Part shown: in pieces, positions 31,689 to 39,411 of the stretch | How positions within the stretch are numbered: the first letter of the stretch is position 1 | Layout: the number at the start of each line of letters is the position of its first letter | Origin: Acidimicrobiia bacterium | GTDB taxonomy: Bacteria; Actinomycetota; Acidimicrobiia; IMCC26256; PALSA-555 | Reading direction: 5' to 3' | Assembly (NCBI GenBank): GCA_040881685.1 | Contig: JBBECS010000006.1 | Coordinates: 1 to 43,515, forward strand | Length of the DNA: 43,515 nt | Position numbers and translations under genes: made by a program | The notes under the pieces: generated by a model | The model's database searches: none | The model's input: the letters and a program-made list of their open reading frames with translations, nothing else | Told to the model about the DNA's origin: nothing

Positions 31689-32873
31689 CTACACCAGGTC
31701 CCAGCCGCAATGCAGGGCGTCGGGGTGGCGGAGCACGCCGCCGCGTGGCTCGGATCCTTCGGGATCGGAGAGGTGGAGTCCGGGGAGACGCTCGAGCACG
31801 ACGGTGAGCGCGGTGAGCAGCTCGCGACGCGCGAGGTGCGACCCCGGGCAGAACTTCGGTCCGAAGCCGAACGTGAGAAGGTCGCCGGGCGGGCGCTCGG
31901 GGTCAAACGTGTCGGGGTCTTCCTCGAACACGCGCGGATCGCGGTTGGCCGACGCCAACCCGAACAGCATGATCGTGCCGGCGGGGATGTCGGCACCGGC
32001 GTGGCGCGCGTCTTTGGCTGCGAGGCGCGGCAACGTGGGGAGCGGCCCTTCCCACCTCAGGAGCTCGTGCACGATGCCGGCGCGCAGAGACTCTTCCTCG
32101 CGCGCCCGCTCGAGCAGCTCGGGTCGCTCGAGCAGCGTCCAGAGCATGTTGGCCATCGCGTGCGACGTGGTGGTGGCACCCACGGCGAAGAGCAGCCGGA
32201 TGGTGGCGCAGATCTCGTCGTCGGACAGCTTCTCGCCACCGAGCTCGGTTGCCGCCAGCTCGGAGAGGAGGTCGTCGCCCGGGTTGGCGCGTCGCTCGTC
32301 GAGCAACGGTCCCAGTGCTTCGGAGAACTCGTTCGCGGCGCCGACCGCGCCCTCGGGGTCGCTAGGAAAGCTGAGCATGAGATCGGCCCACTCGCGCATC
32401 TGCTGATCGGCGCGCCGCGGTACCCCGAGCTTGCGGGTGATCGCCGCGAACGGGAGCACGGTGGTGAGCTCGGCGACGAGGTCGGCGTGACCCCAGTCGG
32501 CGAACTTGTTGACGACTTCATGGGCAAGGGGAACGAGTGCTTCCTCGTCGAACTGCGACACGGCGCGCGAGCGGAACGCGGGCGTGGCCAGCTTGCGGTG
32601 CAGGTCGTGCTCGCGGCCGTTCATGCTGATGAACGTGCGACCCACGACGGGCTCGATCGCCGACTCGTAGAAGTCGCCGCCCGGGAACTTCTGGTCGTCG
32701 CGGAACGCCTCGTGCACGTCCTCGAAGCGTGTGAACAGCACGGCGTCGCCCCCGTGGAACCGAACCGGCGCCACGCGCTGGCTCTCGCGCAACGACGCCA
32801 GCGTCTCGTGGAGCTCCGCTCCCTGGAGGGGATCGCTGCCGAAGTCCACCCTCGACAAGTCCACGCTGGTCAT
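31689..32873 (-). CDS. Cytochrome P450 with non-canonical I-helix
   Basis: A 394-residue P450. The ExxR is HELLRW and the heme loop FGFGPKFCPGSHLARRE, with the Cys ligand. The I-helix reads AVGATTTSHAM, where the acidic residue of [AG]Gx[DE]T is replaced by Thr, which could alter proton delivery. The rest (LATPAFRSRAVSQF, FGLASANRDPRVFEDPDTFD-like text) is ordinary. It is the middle gene of a three-gene operon and starts 19 nt after the CaiB stop. Confidence 0.92.
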   Translation of the reverse strand: MTSVDLSRVDFGSDPLQGAELHETLASLRESQRVAPVRFHGGDAVLFTRFEDVHEAFRDDQKFPGGDFYESAIEPVVGRTFISMNGREHDLHRKLATPAFRSRAVSQFDEEALVPLAHEVVNKFADWGHADLVAELTTVLPFAAITRKLGVPRRADQQMREWADLMLSFPSDPEGAVGAANEFSEALGPLLDERRANPGDDLLSELAATELGGEKLSDDEICATIRLLFAVGATTTSHAMANMLWTLLERPELLERAREEESLRAGIVHELLRWEGPLPTLPRLAAKDARHAGADIPAGTIMLFGLASANRDPRVFEEDPDTFDPERPPGDLLTFGFGPKFCPGSHLARRELLTALTVVLERLPGLHLSDPEGSEPRGGVLRHPDALHCGWDLV

Positions 32874-32892
32874 GGAAGGCCCGGACGGCTCG

Positions 32893-34143
32893 TCATGCGA
32901 TCACGCCTGCTTCGCGAAGGCGGAGGAGGGCCTGCTGGTCCAGGCCGAGATCGGCGCGCAGCACGGCGTCGGTGTGCTCGGCCACATTTGGAGGCCGGAC
33001 ATCCGGACCATCCATGACCTTCGACATCTTCACCGGGTTCCCCGGGATCAACACCGGATCCAGCACTTCTCCCGGCGATGAATCTGTTCGCTCGAGCTCG
33101 ACGAGCATGCGGTGCGAGGCGACGTGCGGATCGGCGATCACCTCGGGCGCGGAGTAGCACGGCCCGGCGGCAAGGCCGGCGTCGCTCAACGCCGCGCAGG
33201 CCTCGAGCTTCGTCATGTCACCGGCCCACGTGGCGACCGCGGGGCGGATCACGTCGTCGAGGTGCTCGACCCAGCCCGAACGCGTTGCGAAGCGCTCGTC
33301 GTCGACCCATTCGGGATGCCCGACGAGCTCGGCGAGCCTCTTGAACTGATGCTCGCGGCCGACCTGGAGGATGAACCAGCCATCGCTCGCTTCGAACCCG
33401 TCCATGATGAGGTTGGCGCGCTGCTCGCGCAGGCCCATCGACCAGAAGTTCGTGACGAGATCGGTCATCGCGACCATCGAGTCGAGCATCGCGACATCCA
33501 CGTGCTGGCCTTCACCTGTCGCATCTCGATGTCTGAGTGCGGCGAGCACACCGATCACACCGAAGAGGGAGGTGCCGATGTCGCCAAGCGCTCCTGCAGG
33601 TGCCGGCACGGGCGGTTGACCCGGAGGACGCTTGTACTCGTAGATGCCCGACATCGCCTCGACGACCGGCGCGTACGCGGGCCATCCCGAATACTGGCTG
33701 GGCGCGTTGCCGAAGCCCGAGACAGAGAGATAGATGACACGGGGTGCTGCCGCGGCGACGTCCGCGTATCCGAGCCCCAAGCGGTCCATGGTGCCGGCCT
33801 TGAAGTTCTCCGCGACCACATCGAACTTCGGGCACAGCTGGAGAAAGAGCGAGCGCCCCTCCGGCTGCTTGAGGTCGATGCCGATGCTGCGCTTGTTCAG
33901 GTTGTTGCGCAGGAACGTGGCCCCCGCCGGCCGGCCCGTGGAGTCGGTCATCGCCGGGAGCGCGCCCCGACCTGACTCACCCTCGGTCGGGTGCTCGACC
34001 TTCACGACATCGGCGCCGAGTCGTGCGAGCAGCTGCGTGCCGTAGGGGAGCGCCTGCATCTGCTCCGCCGCGAGGATGCGGACCCCGTCGAGCGGCTTCC
34101 CGTACCCGGCCGCGTCGGGGTTGCGCACCTCCTCCAGCCTCAT
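32893..34143 (-). CDS. CaiB/BaiF (class III) CoA-transferase family protein
   Basis: A 416-residue CaiB/BaiF protein: GVRILAAEQM, LGADVVKVEHPTEGESGRG, NNLNKRSIGIDLKQPEGR, VVAENFKAGTMDRLGLGY, and YLSVSGFGNAPSQYSGWPAYAPVVEAMSGI. The catalytic Asp of formyl-CoA transferase (GYD...SG) would fall on the Ala of PAYAP, so this protein also lacks it by my alignment. The ATG at 34143 is chosen over upstream frame extensions because CATAAT (34155-34150) lies exactly 6 nt before it. It is the first gene of the operon with a P450 and a sulfatase, and probably moves CoA onto a carboxylic acid or epimerises an acyl-CoA. Confidence 0.9.
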   Translation of the reverse strand: MRLEEVRNPDAAGYGKPLDGVRILAAEQMQALPYGTQLLARLGADVVKVEHPTEGESGRGALPAMTDSTGRPAGATFLRNNLNKRSIGIDLKQPEGRSLFLQLCPKFDVVAENFKAGTMDRLGLGYADVAAAAPRVIYLSVSGFGNAPSQYSGWPAYAPVVEAMSGIYEYKRPPGQPPVPAPAGALGDIGTSLFGVIGVLAALRHRDATGEGQHVDVAMLDSMVAMTDLVTNFWSMGLREQRANLIMDGFEASDGWFILQVGREHQFKRLAELVGHPEWVDDERFATRSGWVEHLDDVIRPAVATWAGDMTKLEACAALSDAGLAAGPCYSAPEVIADPHVASHRMLVELERTDSSPGEVLDPVLIPGNPVKMSKVMDGPDVRPPNVAEHTDAVLRADLGLDQQALLRLREAGVIA

Positions 34144-34164
34144 GCACTGATTATGGTCCCCCGC

Positions 34165-34196
34165 GGCTTTCTGAAGTCTCCCCAGGCTTTCTGAAG
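34165..34196 (+). repeat. 12-nt direct repeat in the lipoprotein gene leader
   Basis: GGCTTTCTGAAG occurs at 34165-34176 and again at 34185-34196, a 20-bp period. The second copy runs into the ribosome binding site AAGGAG (34194-34199). TATGGT (34152-34157) is a likely -10, so both copies lie in the 5' leader. CTCC at 34178-34181 can pair with GGAG at 34196-34199. Confidence 0.7.
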
Positions 34197-34206
34197 GAGT
34201 AGGGAC

Positions 34207-34620
34207 GTGCGGGTTCGTGTGCTCATCGCAGCGCTGGTGATCGTGCTGCTCGCAGCATGCGGTGGCACGGACGGCGACAAGCACACGAAGAAGAAGCGCT
34301 CAGCGACGACTACCACCACCCTGGCGGCCGCCACCACGACGACCACGACCACCACCACTCCAGCGGTGGGCTTCGCGACCCCGGAGGACGCGATCCGGGC
34401 GTACGTGGAGGCGCAGGGAAACCAGTACGCCGGCGACTGTGCCGGCACCGATCTCGAGACGGACGTGGGGAAGTGGTGCTCCGTCGTGCGCGCGAACGAC
34501 GGTACGAACGCGACCTACGGCATCGGTCCGGCGTTCGCCGAGTTCGCGGAGGAGCTCACGCTCGTCAACGGACCTGGCGGCTGGACCGTGACCTCCTCCG
34601 CGCCCGTCCCGGGGATCTAG
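34207..34620 (+). CDS. Small secreted lipoprotein
   Basis: A 137-residue protein with a signal peptide and lipobox (VIVLLAACGG, Cys18), a Lys-rich and poly-Thr linker of about 35 residues, and then a small folded domain (ATPEDAIRAYVEAQGNQYAGDC...WCSVVRANDG...GPAFAEFAEEL...GGWTVTSS) with two cysteines that may form a disulfide. The domain resembles small actinobacterial surface proteins of unknown function. The GTG at 34207 has AAGGAG 7 nt upstream. It is divergent from the CaiB-P450-sulfatase operon and convergent with a VOC gene. Confidence 0.85.
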   Translation: MRVRVLIAALVIVLLAACGGTDGDKHTKKKRSATTTTTLAAATTTTTTTTTPAVGFATPEDAIRAYVEAQGNQYAGDCAGTDLETDVGKWCSVVRANDGTNATYGIGPAFAEFAEELTLVNGPGGWTVTSSAPVPGI

Positions 34621-34633
34621 CCGGACCAGCCCG

Positions 34634-35104
34634 CTATCCGGACATTTCTTCCATAGCCTTGGCCGCGCGCTTCTCCATCTCGTCGGGCGGCACGTCTTCG
34701 ACGTGCGTCATGATGTTCCAGCTATGTCCGAACGGGTCCTTGAAGGATCCGGAGCGGTCGCCGTAGAACTTGTCCTCGACGGGCTGGATCTCGGTCGCGC
34801 CTTCCTTGATCGCCTTGGCGAACACGGCGTCGACGCTCTCGACGTAGAGGCAGATCGACACCGGCGTGCCGCCGAGCTTCTTCGGGCTCAGGTGCCCGAT
34901 GTCCTCGAACTCGTCGGCGAGCATGATCACCGCGTCACCGATCTCGATCTCGGCGTGGCCGACCGTGCCGCCGGGACCTTCCATGCGCACGCGCTCGGTG
35001 GCACTGAGGACGCTCGTATACCAGTCGAGCGCCTTCGCGGCGCCGTCGATCGCGAGATAGGGGATGACCCGGGGGTATCCCTCGGGAATCGGATGTACGG
35101 CCAT
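34634..35104 (-). CDS. VOC (glyoxalase/bleomycin-resistance) superfamily protein
   Basis: A 156-residue protein of the PhnB/YdcE-like VOC type. VIPYLAIDGAAKALDWYTSVL is the first beta-alpha-beta unit, followed by HAEIEIGDAVIMLADEFEDIG and the second unit VSICLYVESVDAVFAKAIKEGA..., ending DRSGSFKDPFGHSWNIMTHVED (metal Glu/His region). Metal ligands are partly kept, and the function is unknown. The ATG at 35104 has a strong SD (GAGGAGG). A 12-bp perfect palindrome (GAACGTACGTTC, 35136-35147) lies 31 bp upstream and may be an operator. Confidence 0.9.
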   Translation of the reverse strand: MAVHPIPEGYPRVIPYLAIDGAAKALDWYTSVLSATERVRMEGPGGTVGHAEIEIGDAVIMLADEFEDIGHLSPKKLGGTPVSICLYVESVDAVFAKAIKEGATEIQPVEDKFYGDRSGSFKDPFGHSWNIMTHVEDVPPDEMEKRAAKAMEEMSG

Positions 35105-35135
35105 GGCGAGCCTCCTCGTGCCAGATGGGGTGGGG

Positions 35136-35147
35136 GAACGTACGTTC
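35136..35147. promoter_or_regulatory. Perfect palindrome upstream of VOC gene (LexA-like core)
   Basis: GAACGTACGTTC is a perfect 12-bp palindrome with the GAAC-N4-GTTC core of a LexA box, but the left flank is GG instead of TC. TAGGTT at 35156-35151 could be the -10, which would put the operator at the start site. Identity of the regulator is uncertain. Confidence 0.45.
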
Positions 35148-35296
35148 GGGAACCTAACCCCCGCACCACGTGCTTGGCAAGAGCGCGTTCTCCGCGAAGG
35201 GAGGTGGGGTCCTTGAGGCCCGGTGTTGCGGGTGAGGCTGGCCTCGAAGTCCGGAGACCGGAACCCGCCCATTGCTGCCGCTCGCCCTCCCGTGCG

Positions 35297-36463
35297 TCAT
35301 GGCGGACCCCGATCGCCGGGCCCGACGCGGTCGGGTGGGACGAGCTCCCACTGTTGCGGGCTGCCGGTGGCTTTCCAGCCTCGGTTGGTCTTGAGGTCGT
35401 GGTGGTACCAGCAGATCCGCCAGAGGTTGTCGACCTCGGTGCGGCCGCCTTCGCTGAGCGGCACGACGTGGTCGGTCTCGAGGAGGAAGTCGCGGTCGCA
35501 CCCCTCGACGCCGCACACCGGATACTGCTGGTCGAGCCAGGCGACGAGCCACGGCGGGTAGTAGCGCCGGCCTGACGAGTAGTCGGGCAGCGCCGACGAC
35601 TCGGCCGGAACCTCGCGGACCTTGGCGGCGGCCAGCATCCGTGTACCGATGGCGACCGGGATGGGCCCAACGCCGGGGATCTCGCACCGTTCGCCGGGCG
35701 ACGCGTAGCCGCGCTCGGCGAGCGCTGCGCTCATCACCAAGGTCGCACCGGTGGCCTTGCGCGGCCCGCGGGTGATCAGCGCGTACAGCGCGTCAGCGGC
35801 GTAGGCGTCACGCGATTCGCGGCAGCCCGCGGCGCGCGCTTCGCGGAAGATCAAGTCGGTCTCGGCATCGATCGCCGCGTTGACCTCGGCGCCCTTGTCT
35901 GGCGACATCCGCCACATGCCACACGTCGCGCTGTCGGGATCGATCCAGGTGCGCAATGAGCGGGTGTCGTGAAGGCGCTGGGCCCACGCGGCGTCGTCGG
36001 CCTCTGCCCCGGCGCGAACGCGACGGCACCGGTCCTTCAAGCCCTTGAGCGAGGTGCGCTGCGCGGCGGCCACAAGCTCGGCTTCGGCGCTCGGGTCCTT
36101 GCGCGCGGCGCCGGTGATCTCGTGCGCCTGGACGTCGGAGAGCTTTCCGGCGCGGAATGCTGCGTTCGTGGCGGGGAGCGCGGCGAGGTCTTCCGCCGTC
36201 TCGAGCGCTCGGAACGCCGCGGCCACCGGCAGTCCCACCTTGCGGGCCAACCAGTCGCCCGCTGAGCGCGCTCCGCTCTCGCGGTACGCACCGGTCTCGT
36301 CGACCCGCTGGGCTGCGAGGGCGGCGCCGGCCGCGCCCAGGTGCTGCACCTTGGCGAACCGCTCCACCAGTCGCACCGCGCCCCGGGCATCGAGGAGCCG
36401 CGGCTCGAGGCCCCGCACGACCTCCTCGATGGCGGCGATGTGAGCGTCGAGTTCCTTGAACAT
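35297..36463 (-). CDS. DUF222/HNH endonuclease (13E12 repeat family)
   Basis: A 388-residue protein. Residues 1-250 form the DUF222 helical domain (VERFAKVQHLGAAGAALAAQRV, GDWLARKVGL, LSDVQAHEI). The C-terminus is an HNH nuclease: CGVEGCDRDFLLETDHVVPLSEGGRTEVDNLWRICWYHHDLKT, with the His-Asn-His residues and zinc Cys. It resembles the mycobacterial 13E12 repeat family, some members of which are LexA-regulated. The ATG at 36463 has GGGGAGG upstream. The promoter carries a LexA box in its spacer. Such genes occur in multiple copies per genome and may behave as mobile elements. Confidence 0.93.
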   Translation of the reverse strand: MFKELDAHIAAIEEVVRGLEPRLLDARGAVRLVERFAKVQHLGAAGAALAAQRVDETGAYRESGARSAGDWLARKVGLPVAAAFRALETAEDLAALPATNAAFRAGKLSDVQAHEITGAARKDPSAEAELVAAAQRTSLKGLKDRCRRVRAGAEADDAAWAQRLHDTRSLRTWIDPDSATCGMWRMSPDKGAEVNAAIDAETDLIFREARAAGCRESRDAYAADALYALITRGPRKATGATLVMSAALAERGYASPGERCEIPGVGPIPVAIGTRMLAAAKVREVPAESSALPDYSSGRRYYPPWLVAWLDQQYPVCGVEGCDRDFLLETDHVVPLSEGGRTEVDNLWRICWYHHDLKTNRGWKATGSPQQWELVPPDRVGPGDRGPP

Positions 36464-36530
36464 GGCACCTCCCCGCGGACGGGTGGTCACGGACCGGGGG
36501 AAGTGAAGGGAAGTGGGACGCTCGAAAAGC

Positions 36531-36560
36531 ACCCTATCGAACATATGTTCGGTCTGTCAA
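36531..36560 (-). promoter_or_regulatory. SOS promoter of the HNH gene
   Basis: On the minus strand TTGACA (36560-36555), an 18-bp spacer and TAGGGT (36536-36531) form a near-perfect promoter. The LexA box TCGAACATATGTTCGG (36537-36552; 15 of 16 to TCGAAC-N4-GTTCGA) fills the spacer. Transcription should start near 36524, giving a leader of about 61 nt. Confidence 0.88.
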
Positions 36561-36656
36561 GTCCAGAAGGCCGGATCTGGGGGATTGGCAGCTTCCTAGC
36601 GATCAGGCGGAAATCTGCCACCGGACCCAGGCCCGGTCTCCAATGGAGGGCTGGCC

Positions 36657-38126
36657 CTACTCGTTGGTGATGGTGAAGGTGGCGCTGGCCTCGGCGGTGT
36701 TCCCGGCCCGGTCGGTGGCGACGGCGCGGACTGTGTAGTCGCCGTCGGCCGGGAAGTCCTTGGCGGCGAACGCGAAGGACCAGTCGGTGGTGCCGTCGCC
36801 GGGGAGGAGGATCTCGGTGGAGCTGTTGAAGGCGGTGCCGTCCCAGTAGTTGCCGCTGTTGTCGTCCCGGATGCTGACCGCCATGGACGCGACGCCCGAC
36901 CCGGTGTCGGCCGCGGTACCGCAGATCCGCGAGCTGCAGCCGGCATCCCAGGCCGCGGTGTCGTAGATCCCGCTCTCTTCGGGGAACGCGATCTCAACGG
37001 TCGGCTGTGTGTTGTCGATGGTGAAGGCCGTCGTCGCCTCGGCGGTCAGTCCCGCGTTGTCGGTGGCGACGGCGCGCACGGTGTAGTCGCCGTCGGCGGG
37101 GAAGTTGGCGGCCGGAAACGCGAGGGCCCAGTTCGTGGTGCCGGTGGCGGGCACGAGGACCTCGGTGTTGCTCGCGAATGCCGCGCCGTCCCAATAGTTG
37201 CCAATCGCGTTGCGGATGCTGAGCGAGACCGACGCCAGGCCGGAGCCGGTGTCGGCGGCCGTGCCGCAGATCTGATCGAAGCAGCCGGCGGTCCATCCCG
37301 CGTCGTCGTAGGCCCCGTCGCTTCCGGGGAAGGCGATCGCGACCGTGGGCTGCACGGTGTCGAGGGTGAACGTGGTGGTGGCGTCGGCGGTCAGGCCGAC
37401 GTTGTCCGTGGCGACGGCGCGGACGGTGTAGATGCCGTCGCTCGCGAAGTTCGTGGCGCGGAACGAGCGCGCCCAGCTGGTGGTGCCCCTGGCGCGGAGG
37501 AGGACCTCGGTGTTGCTGGCGAAAGCGGTGCCGTTCCAGTAGTTGCCGTTCGGGGCGCGGATGCTGACCGCCACGGACTCGACGCCGGTGCCGGCGTCGG
37601 CCGCGGTGCCGCAGATCTGGCCGGCGCATCCGCTGCTCCAACCGGCGGAGGAATACGCCCCACCGGCAACAGGGAACGTGATCGCGACGGTCGGTGCCGT
37701 GGTGTCGACCACAACCGTGTTGCTCTTCGCGCTCTCGGCGCCGCCCCACAGTCCCTGGTGCGGCTCGACGGAGTACTGCCAGCTGCCGTCCGGCGCGCTC
37801 GTCTCCGTACAGGTGGTAGCGACGACGGCGTCGCAATCCGCGCCGATCGCCCTCGCCGCGCCGCTCGTCGCGTTGTAGGCGCGGACTACGTAGGCGGCAA
37901 CGCCGGTGCCGTCCGGGAGCGTGGTCGCGGTCCATGCCACCGTGACGCTGGCTCCGCCCGCGTTCGTCGCGGTCGGGGTGTTGCCCACCGGAAGCGTGGC
38001 GGCCCGAGCGCCGGACACGCCGCCCGTTGCGGTCGTGGCGGTCCAGGCGGCGAGGACGACCGTCGTCAGCGCGACCGACGCCACCGAGCCGACGAGGAGC
38101 GCGAGGGGGATCAGCCGGCGCTTCAT
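36657..38126 (-). CDS. Secreted protein with SipW-like signal, FN3-like and three Ig-like repeats
   Basis: A 489-residue exported protein. Residues 1-27 form a SipW-type signal (VASVALTTVVLAAWTAT). Residues 42-140 look like an FN3-type domain. Three tandem repeats follow at 141-256, 257-371 and 372-489, each with a Pro-Thr-Val start, two Cys in a GC...ICGTAAD loop, NYW.G.AF.S.TE and YTVRAVATD. The repeats are conserved enough at the DNA level (about 115 codons each) to suggest duplication. It is the last gene of a surface locus; its start overlaps the LPXTG gene by 4 nt (ATGA). It has no anchor of its own, so it may associate with the LPXTG protein. Confidence 0.85.
   Translation of the reverse strand: MKRRLIPLALLVGSVASVALTTVVLAAWTATTATGGVSGARAATLPVGNTPTATNAGGASVTVAWTATTLPDGTGVAAYVVRAYNATSGAARAIGADCDAVVATTCTETSAPDGSWQYSVEPHQGLWGGAESAKSNTVVVDTTAPTVAITFPVAGGAYSSAGWSSGCAGQICGTAADAGTGVESVAVSIRAPNGNYWNGTAFASNTEVLLRARGTTSWARSFRATNFASDGIYTVRAVATDNVGLTADATTTFTLDTVQPTVAIAFPGSDGAYDDAGWTAGCFDQICGTAADTGSGLASVSLSIRNAIGNYWDGAAFASNTEVLVPATGTTNWALAFPAANFPADGDYTVRAVATDNAGLTAEATTAFTIDNTQPTVEIAFPEESGIYDTAAWDAGCSSRICGTAADTGSGVASMAVSIRDDNSGNYWDGTAFNSSTEILLPGDGTTDWSFAFAAKDFPADGDYTVRAVATDRAGNTAEASATFTITNE
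36660..37706 (-). repeat. Three tandem Ig-like repeat units
   Basis: Units of about 345 bp at 37706-37359, 37358-37014 and 37013-36660, all within the surface protein gene. Common blocks (ICGTAAD, YTVRAVATD) recur at fixed spacing. Confidence 0.8.
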
Positions 38127-38641
38127 CGGGCCGCCTGTCGCGCGCGCCGGCGGAGCGCGAGCCCGAGCGCAACGAGCGCGCTCCCCGCAAGGAGCGGTCC
38201 CTCGATCGAGCCGCCGGTGGTGGGCAGCGTGCTCGACCCCGCGACCGCTTCGACAATGGTGCCGGTGAAAGCGACGGTGAACGTCGCGCCCTGGCAGGCA
38301 TCGCCCGCGTTGCGGTCGAGGTGAACCTGGAGCGGCACGCCAGCCGTCGCTCCCGGCTCGACCACGACATCCCTGCTCGATCTGGTCACGTTCAGCATCG
38401 ACGCGGGACAGGCGCCCGCTTCAGCCGGTGTCGCGTCGACCGAGGTCACCCGAATCGCGAACGGGAACGGGTTCGTGACCTTGGCGACGAGCGTCACCGT
38501 GCCACCGGGGTACAAGCCGTCGACCTCACCGCTGATCGGGACGCTGTCAGCGCTGACGGAGGCGCTCGCGGGCGCGCCGAACGCAGCCGCGGCGAGCACG
38601 GCAACGAACAGAGAACCGGCGAGTCGCATGACGGCGCGCAT
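38123..38641 (-). CDS. LPXTG-anchored surface protein
   Basis: A 172-residue secreted protein. The signal peptide is about 1-27 (ends APASA). A beta-rich domain follows with VTNPFPFAIRVTSV...ACPASML and DACQGATFTVAFTG, similar to the protein encoded next upstream. The C-terminus is a sortase signal: LPTTGG, a hydrophobic helix (LLAGSALVALGLAL) and RRRARQ. The ATG at 38641 is preferred over the GTG at 38650, which sits on the SD. No sortase gene lies in the window. It is the middle gene of a three-gene surface operon. Confidence 0.9.
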   Translation of the reverse strand: MRAVMRLAGSLFVAVLAAAAFGAPASASVSADSVPISGEVDGLYPGGTVTLVAKVTNPFPFAIRVTSVDATPAEAGACPASMLNVTRSSRDVVVEPGATAGVPLQVHLDRNAGDACQGATFTVAFTGTIVEAVAGSSTLPTTGGSIEGPLLAGSALVALGLALRRRARQAAR

Positions 38642-38707
38642 GAGTGACACGTCCTCGGTGCGGCGGCCGCGTGACCGGTCACCCGGCCACGCGCACCGAC
38701 CGAACGG

Positions 38708-39169
38708 TCAGTCCTGCGAGCCGCTCAACGTGATCGACACGTTGAACGTGACGCCCTGACAGCCGTTGGGCGCGCCGCTCGCCAGGCTCACCACGTCGGC
38801 GATCGAGAGCTGGCCGCTCGTCGAGTTCGCCGCCACCTTGAGACTCCGGCCCGAGGCGTTGCCGACCGTCGCGTTGCTGGCCGGGCAGCCCGTCGAGTCC
38901 GACGACGTCACTGTGCCCGCCGTCATGGACGTGAACGTCACGGCGTATGGGTTCGAGTTGGTGAGCGTGAAGTACAGGTCGCCGCCGGTGAATCCCGGGT
39001 AGAGATCCGCAGCTCCCGTGCTCGCGTTCACCGTGATCGTGTGAGCCGTGAGGGCCTTCGCCTGGCCGGTCCCGGTCCCCGACGCGCTCCAGAGCGCGAT
39101 CGCGACACCGGTTCCAGTGGCAAGGGCCAGTACGACCGCGACGAGTGCAGCCTTGCGCTTGCGGGACAT
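38708..39169 (-). CDS. Secreted protein with SipW-type signal and paralogous domain
   Basis: A 153-residue exported protein. Residues 1-30 (SRKRKAALVAVVLALATGTGVAIALWSASGTGTG begins here) match SipW/TasA-type signals. The domain DLYFTLTNSNPYAVTFTSMT...GCPASNA...NGCQGVTFNVSITLSG shares the CPAS and CQG.TF cysteines with the LPXTG protein. It could be the fibre-forming or secreted partner of that protein. The ATG at 39169 has AGGA close upstream. No membrane anchor is present. Confidence 0.82.
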   Translation of the reverse strand: MSRKRKAALVAVVLALATGTGVAIALWSASGTGTGQAKALTAHTITVNASTGAADLYPGFTGGDLYFTLTNSNPYAVTFTSMTAGTVTSSDSTGCPASNATVGNASGRSLKVAANSTSGQLSIADVVSLASGAPNGCQGVTFNVSITLSGSQD

Positions 39170-39411
39170 TGTTTCCTGCCTCCCTGTTGAGCCGCGCCCC
39201 CGCCCCCGGATGCCCGGTTTTCTCAGGAAGAGGAATCGGCGCCCTGCGATGGCGTCTTGAGGCCGTTGTTGGGTTCTGTTGGCCGAGGGTTGGCCTGGGA
39301 TTGGCCTGGCATGGAGGGCCGGCAAAGGCCGGCGGGCCCTGCCCCGGCGAGTCGAGCGCGGCGTGGACGCGAGCGAGCCGTTTCATTTCGAGGCGGGAGG
39401 CGTCCAACGCC
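39170..39411. promoter_or_regulatory. Upstream region of surface operon with 11-bp TTGGCC repeats
   Basis: TTGGCC occurs at 39279, 39290 and 39301, a strict 11-bp period, giving three tandem units that would put the motif on one face of the helix. It lies about 110-135 bp upstream of the surface operon start. A GCCGGC-AAAG-GCCGGC hairpin follows nearby. It may bind a tandem-site regulator, perhaps OmpR-like. No clear -10 was found. Confidence 0.5.

Noticed and set aside
30993-33017. A 674-codon open frame on the plus strand opposite the sulfatase and P450
   Set aside because: It is antisense to two clear enzymes, has Arg/Val/Glu-rich low-complexity content and no family motif. It arises from high GC content.
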